Shown: positions 11,364-21,338 of the stretch, one piece after another
Layout: every line of letters begins with the position of its first letter
How positions within the stretch are numbered: the stretch's first letter is position 1
NCBI GenBank assembly: GCA_028622995.1
Contig: JAJQJQ010000097.1
Span: forward strand, 1 to 64,000
From: Panagrolaimus kolymaensis
Taxonomy: Eukaryota > Nematoda > Chromadorea > Rhabditida > Panagrolaimidae
Direction: 5' to 3'
DNA: 64,000 bases
Notes under the pieces: generated by a model
Told to the model about the DNA's origin: nothing
Seen by the model: the letters and a program-made list of their open reading frames with translations, nothing else
Database searches by the model: none
Made by a program: the position numbers and the translations under genes

Positions 11364-12311
11364 TTATTTGGGAACAACAATATTAGGAACAGCATAGTTT
11401 TTGAAAGCATTTTTAAAAGCTCTTGAATAAATTGAAGCACAGATTGTCATGTTCATAGCTGTAAAGGTTATACCATAAGGTCCAATATAATCTAATAACT
11501 GTTTATGCTCAACCTACAAGAGAAAATTTTCAAGCCTATATTAAATATTTTGAAGATGGGCGAAACTTACAAAAGCCAAAAGAAATGCAATTAAAGTTGG
11601 AGTAAATTCGAAAAAAGTTGAGGATGCCACGATAATTAACAATTTTTTACAAATTTTTTGGTTATTAATGTTTTGGGTTTTTAAATGAGTTTTAATTAAA
11701 ATAAATAGAATAATACCGCCAATATCATTTGCAAGGATAATGGAAAATTTTGTTGGATAAAGGTTTTTAGTTGAGAGTTTTGATAATAAACAACCAAAAG
11801 TTCTACAAGATGTTGAAGCGTTTTCAGGAATTACGGCTAATAAACTATTAAAATATACACACATCCAAATAAATGTAATAAGTCCAAAAATAGTAAAAAG
11901 ACTAAAATAAAATCGATATTTTGCTGTATATTTAAATGGAAATATAATTGAAGCGCATCGATCAAAGCACATAAAAATTTCGAGCACGGTGCCAGTGTAA
12001 TTTAAAATAAATGGAAACAAACCCAGCCAATATAAAAAATAAGCATCGTAAACATTATTTTCAAGCCTCCAAAATAAAATTAAATGCACCGAATTTATTA
12101 TTGTTAATAAAGACCAAATAAATAAAACGACCAAATATATGCTAATTACCGAAGAAAATTTTAAACCCTTGGAAATCAAATTTTTATTAAAAATTACTTT
12201 GGCGGATTGTTTCAAGGTCAATAAAGATAAAATCAAACAAGCTATGTGGTGTAATAATGTAATAATTATAATATAGCTCATATTTTCGTAAGCAAACAAA
12301 AAATGTATCAA
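11364..12311 (-). CDS. Nematode serpentine chemoreceptor-like GPCR, paralog B (2 exons)
   Basis: This is a probable chemosensory GPCR of 296 residues. Exon 1 is 12311-11571 and exon 2 is 11513-11364. The intron has donor GTAAGT and acceptor TTGTAG in phase 0, at the same position as in the paralog at 138-1130. Shared motifs with that paralog are NNVYDA before TM3, FDRCASIIFPFKY after TM3, C-x-x-F-G-C before TM5, and IGPYGIT with ICASIYSRA in TM7. A second Met at residue 11 (MSYIIII) aligns with the preferred start of paralog A and may be the true start. No family name is assigned with confidence. An inverted partial relic of the same family lies at 6840-7241. Confidence 0.8.
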
Positions 12312-12845
12312 AAATGAATTTTTAAAATAATTTTAACTTTTATTGGTGTTTTTTTATCACCTTTTGAATTTGAAATTAAAAAAGGTTTTTACATTTAAAA
12401 GTAAAATGTTTTAATATTCTGAGTACATATAAGAGCCAATTTTGTGTATTTTAATGTTTACTTAAAATTCGTTTATAATAGTAGCTTATATTATTTCCTT
12501 TAGTATTTTTTTTACAAGGCACTTTAAATTTTCCAATACTGTAAAGTTGTCATTTTTTTTCTTTGCTGAAATTTTGAAGTTGTAAAAAAAATGTTTATGA
12601 AAAACCTTTAATTGCCTATAATTTTTTTGGAAGCATAGATCTTTGCTGTATGAGTTATTGTCTTTCGAGACTTTGATCTCAGAAAAATCGATGGATATGT
12701 ACATTAGATTTTATAATTTGGAATCTGGGCTTTTTTGGAGAACATTGGTTCGCACGTAAGAGTTCGAAAAGGGTAATTAAACCGATAAAGTGCAGAATAA
12801 AATTTCTAAAATTTTTTCGTGAGTCTAATTTTTAAAGTATGTTTA
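12312..12845. other. Intergenic, AT-rich
   Basis: Probable promoter side of the minus-strand receptor paralog B. A 72-codon open frame on the minus strand (12486-12704) is lysine-rich and low-complexity and is not taken as a gene. Nothing else was seen. Confidence 0.4.
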
Positions 12846-12853
12846 GTGATGAT
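12846..12853. repeat. Left 8-bp target-site duplication of the MITE (GTGATGAT)
   Basis: This is identical to the 8 bases immediately right of the element at 12945-12952. An 8-bp duplication is the hallmark of hAT-superfamily insertion. Confidence 0.85.
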
Positions 12854-12944
12854 CAGTGTTCTGTCTTTTGAGGTACGGTCGCCCCGCTTGCACGGAAAGC
12901 TTCCCGTGCAAGCGGGGCGACCGTACCTCAAAAGCAAAACACTG
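12854..12944. mobile_element. 91-bp fold-back MITE, hAT-like
   Basis: The element begins CAGTGTT and ends AACACTG and is almost entirely an inverted repeat. Two arms of about 40 bp (a perfect 31-bp core from CTTTTGAGG to GCACGG) meet at a central AAGCTT. It is GC-rich in an AT-rich setting. It is bounded by perfect 8-bp duplications GTGATGAT. Termini of CAGTG...CACTG with 8-bp duplications fit a non-autonomous hAT element. It carries no coding capacity. It would fold into a long hairpin if transcribed. Confidence 0.85.
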
Positions 12945-12952
12945 GTGATGAT
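12945..12952. repeat. Right 8-bp target-site duplication of the MITE (GTGATGAT)
   Basis: Exact copy of 12846-12853, flanking the fold-back element. Confidence 0.85.
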
Positions 12953-13526
12953 TGATTATTAGATATTTAAAAATAACATATTTTTTTAATAAAATTATAA
13001 TGACTGCAATTACAAGACAAGCGTCAAAAAATTTAGACAAAAAAGTATTAAAATACCCAATTTAAATTAATTGCACCCTACAGAGAGCGTTCACAAAAAA
13101 AAAGCAGGAGATCAATTGTTGCTCGTTCAAACTTTTTGAATCTCCAATAATTAACATTTAAAAAAAATTTTAAATTATGGCCTCAGTTTTTTTAAATTAT
13201 GAACATGATGATTTTAAATTTAATACTGCTATTTTACTTTAGCCTTTTAATGGTAGATTTAATATTTTTTCTTACATTTAAAAAAGCAATAATTTAAAGC
13301 AATAAAATTTTTTATAGTAGCAATAAAAAAAGTGAAACTTTAATTACAGCTTACCCCGTTTAAAACATTTTGACAAACCATAGTACGAAGTATTTAAATA
13401 TACAAATTAAAAGTTTAATAAAAAATGTTTAAAATGAAAAATAGGTAATTTTGTAGTTTTTTTTCTTTTTTTTTTTGCTCGGTTCTGTCTTCTCATTGTA
13501 AAATTAAAAAAAAAATTGGCGAATTT
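12953..13526. other. Intergenic, AT-rich
   Basis: No gene or repeat seen. It should contain the promoter of the plus-strand receptor at 13527. A T-rich tract lies at about 13458-13476. Confidence 0.4.
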
Positions 13527-14776
13527 ATGAAAATCCAACAAAATATGAATGTTAACAAGACCCACAAAATTATGACTATGGAAGATATTGAGGCTTTTGG
13601 GAGTCGATTACATTTTAACACGGCCCTTAATATTATGGTTAACAGTCTAGCTGCATTTTTGGTATTAAAATATTCTACAAAAGCTATGGGTCCATACAAA
13701 TATTTTATTTTAAAGACAATTATTGGAGCATTTTTAATGGATTTTCATTCTACAACAATTTTCGGGTTATTTACGCTTTTTCCACTTCCATTAATTTGTT
13801 CTGCTGGATTAATGAAATATTCGGGATGGTTTTGGGGCGCAGCTTTCCAATATGTGAGATTACTTATCTTTGCTCAAATAAAATTTGCTTGTTTTAGGGT
13901 TCAATACACATAAGTTTTTCTATTGGTGGTATGTCTGTATTTTACGGTTTCGTTTATCAATATTGTTCCATAAATGGAAATGCTGAAATTTTTCATAAAC
14001 CTAAAAATATAATTGCAATGTTTGCTTCGATGATTCTTTACCCTCTACCATGCCTATTTGTTTGGATGTGGAATGTAAGTTGGGAAGATGGCAGACGATT
14101 TCTTGAAAAAGATGGCTCCTACGCCTATAATTTATATTTTGATGGAGCTTGTGTAATAAATACTTTTAATTTTAAAGCAACCATTTATTTTTTGGTTTTA
14201 ATTTTTCAAATTATTTTTCTTTATGGTTTCGCTTTAGTTTTGGGAATTAAAATATTCAGAAAATTAAGAAAAATGAAAAGTTCCATGTCTGTCAATTCGC
14301 TTAAAGCTCGAAAACAATTTTTGAGAGTTTTAATGGTGCAAATGGTTGTGCCAGGTATTTTTTTGGTGATACCTGTTATTGGGATGGTTGTTGTGGTTGC
14401 CTTTTCATTAATGGATATTGAAGGTAAGTTTTCTAGATAAACTTCGAATAAAAGGTATTTCTGAATATTAATATTAAAAAAGATTGAAAAAAGTTTTGCA
14501 TTGTAAAATTTTGACTCAAAATTTAATATTTTTAATTTATCGATCAAAATCCTTTTAGAACTCTCACATTGGATTTTTCAATTTTTTGGTCTTCATTCAT
14601 GTGGAAATTCCATTACTGTTATTTTTGGTGTAAAACCATATCGCCAAGCTATTGTTAATTGGTTTAAAACTTTGAAACGGATAATTTGTTGTAAAAAAGC
14701 TGTGATTCCTACTCAAACATATTTTTTATCTCATTCTTCCACTACTGACACAAGCACCTTGGATAACAAACCATAA
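13527..14776 (+). CDS. Nematode 7TM chemoreceptor-like GPCR (Str/Srh-like superfamily), 3 exons
   Basis: This is a probable chemosensory GPCR of 356 residues. Exons are 13527-13853, 13898-14423 and 14559-14776. Introns have donors GTGAGA and GTAAGT and acceptors GTTTTAG and CTTTTAG, and all joins keep frame. Hydrophobic segments are spaced as in a 7TM receptor. Exon 3 supplies the end of TM7 with [17 protein letters not shown], the (V/I)KPYR signature of the nematode Str/Srd/Srh/Sri group, followed by a Ser/Thr-rich tail. Met codons at 13545 and 13572 are alternative starts; a GSRLHFNT segment follows before TM1. A poly(A) signal AATAAA lies at 14795-14800, 18 nt after the stop. Confidence 0.82.
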
Positions 14777-16440
14777 TGTATTTTATTTATTTTTAATAAA
14801 TATACTCTTGAATTGCAAAAAAAAAGTTTTTAAATCGTTCGAAACTACTTAAATTTTTTTTTTGTAAAATTAAACTTCTGAAGATATGTTTTTTTTTAAA
14901 TTGTGATTTGAATAATCTGTAAAAGGTTAAAAGTATTGTATTTAGTAGGTATAATAATTATCACAAATTTATTTTAAAAAATTTCTTTACAGAAACTCTC
15001 TTTTCATTAAATGGATAATTAAATTTTATGCTTTCTCTTTTCTTTTTTGTTGACAAAATAATTAGTTTAAATGTTTATTTTGACAGCCAAATGGAAAGCA
15101 ACAAAAAAACGTTAAAACCGATGATAAACATATCAACAATAAACATATTGAAGTCAGTCGACCGACCGACAAACATCAATCAAGCAACAACAATAACAAA
15201 AAATGCTTGAACAATTCAAAGAAGAAAATAAATTTTTTAGCGATCGCTCGGTTGATTTTAATGTTTCATACTTTTTTTTTGGAAATTTTATACACTTTTT
15301 TTTGTTGCTTTATTTAAGCATAAAAACTTTTTTTTAAATGAACCGAATATTTAATAAAAAAAATTTATCTCGGATAGAATAATTTCAAACGCTTTATTGG
15401 AAACAGATTTTTTGTTTTGTTTTGTCATTCAATCAAGAATTTTAAAGAACAAAAAAAAGTTTTTTTACTACTGTACAGAAGGAGTCTCCCCCAAAATTAA
15501 TGGGAATATGACGTAGCAATGATAATTTTAACAAAGAAAATAAATAATAAATAAAAAACATTCTTTAATTGGTTCTTTTTCTTCTTATAAAACTTTTTTT
15601 TCTTTTTTACTTATGGTCAGCCAGCTTTTTCGTTTCGTTATTTTTTCGCAAGCAACAGCGCTTTTGGTATTCAGTAAAATCTTACTTACCTAAAATCTAA
15701 AATTTTTGATGAAAAGTCAAAGTTTAAAAGTTCGGTGACAAAATAGTAGGTACATACTTTTTCTTTTTTTAAACTTACAAATATTCATTGCCGGTCTATT
15801 TTGACTAGAGTTCAAAGAAATTTGTAAAAAAAATGTCTCGATGCATCGGTAGAGGAGATTCAGGACTATATTTTATCTATTGATACTACAATAAAAAAAT
15901 TAGTTAAAATTTTTATATTTACAACTAAATAAAAAGCAAAAGAAAAGTTAAATAATGACGACAAATAATATATCAGCTGATTTTGTGTGTATTTTGCGGT
16001 TTTGATTTTTGTAAGATATTTTTTGTTGTCAAAAGTTATACATTTTATATTCTTTCAACTTTTTAGATTGTTGCTTGAAATGGATCGAAAAGGATTTGAA
16101 TAACCAAAGTGTGTAAACCTTTGAATTTATGTGTTATTAATTTTTTGATTAATATTTCTTTTTCTTTTTAATTGCATAACGTTAAAATAAAATAAATAAA
16201 TAAAAATATATTTGTGTAACTGAATGAAGTTTATAAACTTGCGTGTTTTACTTCGATGGAAAAATAAGTTTTATCGTGCGATAATGAAATAAAGGACAAT
16301 GTGAATTGGTAATTGGAATCTTTCACGGCAAATTATTTTATTTAAAAATGTTTATTGCTTCATGAATAAAATTTTTGGCATTAGAATTTTGGAAACATTT
16401 TGAAAAATCCCATTGGGAAAGCAGAGCTATTACACTAAAA
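14777..16440. other. Gene-free AT-rich DNA before the satellite
   Basis: It contains the AATAAA of the receptor gene at 14795-14800. A 60-codon open frame at 15028-15210 has no family signature and is not accepted as a gene. A short CGACCGACCGAC tract lies near 15159. No RNA gene or element termini were recognised. Confidence 0.5.
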
Positions 16441-19400
16441 AAAATATAAATTTTGCTAAAATCAGAAAAAGGATATGAAAACTTTTGAATTTGCTTCTTT
16501 ATGAGCAGAAAAGGCATATTTTAATGTCAAGTAATTAAATAACTCTGTATCAAAAAAATTGGAGAAAGGCCAAAAAAATTAAATTAAAATATTAAAATTG
16601 CTAAAACCTCAAATCGGATATTCAAAGTTTTGCAATAGCTTCATTTGGAGTAGAAAAGGCATTTTTTAATGTCAAATAATTAAATAACTCTGTATCAAAA
16701 AATTTGAGAATTGTTAAGAAAAATTTTTAAAATTGCTTAAACCTCAAATCGGATATTCATAGTTTTGCAATAGCTTCATTTGGTGCAGAAAAGGCATTTT
16801 TTAATGTCAAGTAATTAAATAACTCTGTATCAAAAAAATTGGAGAAAGGCCAAAAAAATTAAATTAAAATATTAAAATTGCTAAAACCTCAAATCGGATA
16901 TTCAAAGTTTTGCAATAGCTTCATTTGGAGTAGAAAAGGCATTTTTTAATGTCAAATAATTAAATAACACTGTATCAAAAAAATTTTTAGAAGTGTTAAG
17001 AAAAATTTTTAAAATTGCTTAAACCTCAAATCGGATATTCATAGTTTTGCAATAGCTTCATTTGGTGCAGAAAAGGCATTTTTTAATGTCAAGTAATTAA
17101 ATAACTCTGTATCAAAAAAATTGGAGAAAGGCCAAAAAAATTAAATTAAAATATTAAAATTGCTAAAACCTCAAATCGGATATTCAAAGTTTTGCAATAG
17201 CTTCATTTGGAGTAGAAAAGGCATTTTTTAATGTCAAATAATTAAATAACTCTGTATCAAAAAATTTGAGAATTGTTAAGAAAAATTTTTAAAATTGCTT
17301 AAACCTCAAATCGGATATTCATAGTTTTGCAATAGCTTCATTTGGTGCAGAAAAGGCATTTTTTAATGTCAAGTAATTAAATAACTCTGTATCAAAAAAA
17401 TTGGAGAAAGGCCAAAAAAATTAAATTAAAATATTAAAATTGCTAAAACCTCAAATCGGATATTCAAAGTTTTGCAATAGCTTCATTTGGAGTAGAAAAG
17501 GCATTTTTTAATGTCAAATAATTAAATAACACTGTATCAAAAAAATTTTTAGAAGTGTTAAGAAAAATTTTTAAAATTGCTTAAACCTCAAATCGGATAT
17601 TCATAGTTTTGCAATAGCTTCATTTGGTGCAGAAAAGGCATTTTTTAATGTCAAGTAATTAAATAACTCTGTATCAAAAAAATTGGAGAAAGGCCAAAAA
17701 AATTAAATTAAAATATTAAAATTGCTAAAACCTCAAATCGGATATTCAAAGTTTTGCAATAGCTTCATTTGGAGTAGAAAAGGCATTTTTTAATGTCAAA
17801 TAATTAAATAACTCTGTATCAAAAAATTTGAGAATTGTTAAGAAAAATTTTTAAAATTGCTTAAACCTCAAATCGGATATTCATAGTTTTGCAATAGCTT
17901 CATTTGGTGCAGAAAAGGCATTTTTTAATGTCAAGTAATTAAATAACTCTGTATCAAAAAAATTGGAGAAAGGCCAAAAAAATTAAATTAAAATATTAAA
18001 ATTGCTAAAACCTCAAATCGGATATTCAAAGTTTTGCAATAGCTTCATTTGGAGTAGAAAAGGCATTTTTTAATGTCAAATAATTAAATAACACTGTATC
18101 AAAAAAATTTTTAGAAGTGTTAAGAAAAATTTTTAAAATTGCTTAAACCTCAAATCGGATATTCATAGTTTTGCAATAGCTTCATTTGGTGCAGAAAAGG
18201 CATTTTTTAATGTCAAGTAATTAAATAACTCTGTATCAAAAAAATTGGAGAAAGGCCAAAAAAATTAAATTAAAATATTAAAATTGCTAAAACCTCAAAT
18301 CGGATATTCAAAGTTTTGCAATAGCTTCATTTGGAGTAGAAAAGGCATTTTTTAATGTCAAATAATTAAATAACCCTGTATCAAAAAATTTAAGAATTGT
18401 TAAGAAAAAATATTAAAATTGCTAAAACCTCAAATCGGATATTCATAGTTTTGCAATAGCTTCATTTGGTGCAGAAAAGGCATTTTTTAATGTCAAGTAA
18501 TTAAATAACTCTGTATCAAAAAAATTGGAGAAAGGCCAAAAAAATTAAATTAAAATATTAAAATTGCTAAAACCTCAAATCGGATATTCAAAGTTTTGCA
18601 ATAGCTTCATTTGGAGTAGAAAAGGCATTTTTTAATGTCAAATAATTAAATAACTCTGTATCAAAAAATTTGAGAATTGTTAAGAAAAATTTTTAAAATT
18701 GCTTAAACCTCAAATCGGATATTCATAGTTTTGCAATAGCTTCATTTGGTGCAGAAAAGGCATTTTTTAATGTCAAATAATTAAATAACCCTGTATCAAA
18801 AAATTTAAGAATTGTTAAGAAAAAATATTAAAATTGCTAAAACCTCAAATCGGATATTCATAGTTTTGCAATAGCTTCATTTGGTGCAGAAAAGGCATTT
18901 TTTAATGTCAAGTAATTAAATAACTCTGTATCAAAAAAATTGGAGAAAGGCCAAAAAAATTAAATTAAAATATTAAAATTGCTAAAACCTCAAATCGGAT
19001 ATTCAAAGTTTTGCAATAGCTTCATTTGGAGTAGAAAAGGCATTTTTTAATGTCAAATAATTAAATAACTCTGTATCAAAAAATTTGAGAATTGTTAAGA
19101 AAAATTTTTAAAATTGCTTAAACCTCAAATCGGATATTCATAGTTTTGCAATAGCTTCATTTGGTGCAGAAAAGGCATTTTTTAATGTCAAGTAATTAAA
19201 TAACTCTGTATCAAAAAAATTGGAGAAAGGCCAAAAAAATTAAATTAAAATATTAAAATTGCTAAAACCTCAAATCGGATATTCAAAGTTTTGCAATAGC
19301 TTCATTTGGAGTAGAAAAGGCATTTTTTAATGTCAAATAATTAAATAACACTGTATCAAAAAAATTTTTAGAAGTGTTAAGAAAAATTTTTAAAATTGCT

Positions 19401-20356
19401 TAAACCTCAAATCGGATATTCATAGTTTTGCAATAGCTTCATTTGGTGCAGAAAAGGCATTTTTTAATGTCAAGTAATTAAATAACTCTGTATCAAAAAA
19501 ATTGGAGAAAGGCCAAAAAAATTAAATTAAAATATTAAAATTGCTAAAACCTCAAATCGGATATTCAAAGTTTTGCAATAGCTTCATTTGGAGTAGAAAA
19601 GGCATTTTTTAATGTCAAATAATTAAATAACCCTGTATCAAAAAATTTAAGAATTGTTAAGAAAAAATATTAAAATTGCTAAAACCTCAAATCGGATATT
19701 CATAGTTTTGCAATAGCTTCATTTGGTGCAGAAAAGGCATTTTTTAATGTCAAATAATTAAATAACCCTGTATCAAAAAATTTAAGAATTGTTAAGAAAA
19801 AATATTAAAATTGCTAAAACCTCAAATCGGATATTCATAGTTTTGCAATAGCTTCATTTGGTGCAGAAAAGGCATTTTTTAATGTCAAGTAATTAAATAA
19901 CTCTGTATCAAAAAAATTGGAGAAAGGCCAAAAAAATTAAATTAAAATATTAAAATTGCTAAAACCTCAAATCGGATATTCAAAGTTTTGCAATAGCTTC
20001 ATTTGGAGTAGAAAAGGCATTTTTTAATGTCAAATAATTAAATAACTCTGTATCAAAAAATTTGAGAATTGTTAAGAAAAATTTTTAAAATTGCTTAAAC
20101 CTCAAATCGGATATTCATAGTTTTGCAATAGCTTCATTTGGTGCAGAAAAGGCATTTTTTAATGTCAAATAATTAAATAACCCTGTATCAAAAAATTTAA
20201 GAATTGTTAAGAAAAAATATTAAAATTGCTAAAACCTCAAATCGGATATTCATAGTTTTGCAATAGCTTCATTTGGTGCAGAAAAGGCATTTTTTAATGT
20301 CAAGTAATTAAATAACTCTGTATCAAAAAAATTGGAGAAAGGCCAAAAAAATTAAA
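16441..20356. repeat. Satellite array 1 (about 137-142 bp monomer, 562-bp higher-order repeat)
   Basis: Tandem monomers contain the conserved core CCTCAAATCGGATATTC, then TTTTGCAATAGCTTC, AAAAGGCATTTTTTAATGTC, and CTGTATCAAAA. The left-most monomer (16441 to about 16555) is clearly degenerate, as expected at an array edge. Between 16.68 and 18.4 kb, four monomer variants recur in fixed order with a 562-bp period: a marker beginning TAAATAAC recurs at 16681, 17243, 17805 and 18367. Beyond 18.4 kb the order is shuffled. No coding potential. The array continues across the insertion at 20357-21338 into array 2. Confidence 0.95.
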
Positions 20357-21338
20357 TTCTCTTTACACAAAAAAGTAAGAGGGGTTTCTCCATCCTACTT
20401 TTTCCAACTTCATATATCTCAATTTTTTTTACAGATTCCGAATCCGTAGACTATGGGGATCATTATATAGTCAACAAATATCAAAAAATACCCAAATTTT
20501 TTTTTCAACCAAAAAACATGTATTTTGACTAAAACTTTTTTTCCAACTAATCGAATAGAGCTGAAAATTGAACTTTGTATGCACCATCATATTTAGAATT
20601 GGATTTTCCTTTTAGATTTTAAATAAAAGCTGTCGGGGATTTCAGGAAAGTGGCAAGTCTGCAAATTTAGAGGTCAAAATTTAACAAATTTTCAAAAAAA
20701 AATTGCAAGCTGCGCTTTTCCCTTTGTAGTTTTGGCGCAGTGGCGACGGCGATTGACTGGCGCATGGAAGAAAAAAGAAAGTTCGAATCCCCGGTAATGT
20801 AAAAAAGTGAAATTTAGGGTTATGAATTATAAAATAAAGGTGGATATTATTAAAATAATGTATGCTAATTTTTTAAAACATTTTTAAAAGCAAATATATG
20901 CAGAATTAAGGAAAATTTGCATATTTTACGGGAAAAAAAGGGAATTAAAGGGAAGTAAATTATGGAATTGAGGGAAATATTATTTCAAATTAATTGTGCT
21001 ATTTTTTAAAAGATTTTAAAATTAATAAATGTTGATATTATGAAAAATTTTCATATTTAAAGGAAGAAACGACGAATTACGCGTGGTATCCAGCGAATTG
21101 TTGTAAAAGTTGGATAATTAATTAAAATAGGCAAATATTCGAAACCATTTGCATAAATAATTGATCTTTTTCCAAAATCAATGATAATAACGTGGATCTT
21201 AACACTTCAAGGGGAGTGTAACACCCCTTTATCAAATGCGTTAGAGGATATGTTTTGTATCAAAATAAAGGGAATTTGTACTATTTTTATTTCTTTAAAT
21301 ATTTATTAAAACCCCCATTTAATTTGTGGATCCACTGG
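20357..21338 (+). mobile_element. Non-autonomous Helitron-like insertion in the satellite, about 980 bp
   Basis: It interrupts a satellite monomer precisely. The uninterrupted sequence AAATTAAATTAAAATATT is split as AAATTAAA, the element, then TTAAAATATT, with no target-site duplication. The element starts TTCTCTTTACAC (or TCTC, shifted by one) with an imperfect 5' hairpin (CTCTTTAC/GTAAGAG). It ends in a 10-bp palindrome GTGGATCCAC followed by TGG, so its last four bases are CTGG, a CTRR-type Helitron end. A hairpin AAGGGG/CCCCTT lies near 21210-21230. It has no coding sequence but carries a tRNA-like A/B-box segment. Its 3' part shares TAGGCAAATAT-(T/C)-CGAAA with the large Helitron's 3' region. 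I infer a non-autonomous relative of that Helitron. Confidence 0.65.
20733..20790 (+). promoter_or_regulatory. tRNA-like internal Pol III promoter (A and B boxes)
   Basis: TGGCGCAGTGG at 20733-20743 fits the A-box consensus. AGTTCGAATCC at 20780-20790 fits the B box with one change at the first base. The spacing, 47 nt start to start, is near that of real tRNA genes. No acceptor stem can be formed and no T-run follows closely, so this is not a tRNA gene. It resembles the tRNA-derived head of a SINE. Confidence 0.6.

Noticed and set aside
12486..12704. 72-codon minus-strand ORF
   Set aside because: Lys/Asn-rich low-complexity frame in AT-rich DNA, without splice partners or a recognisable motif.
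12843..13040. 65-codon minus-strand ORF over the MITE
   Set aside because: The frame runs through the fold-back transposon; its apparent coding sequence is the inverted repeat.
15028..15210. 60-codon plus-strand ORF
   Set aside because: No signature, no splice context and composition like the surrounding AT-rich DNA.
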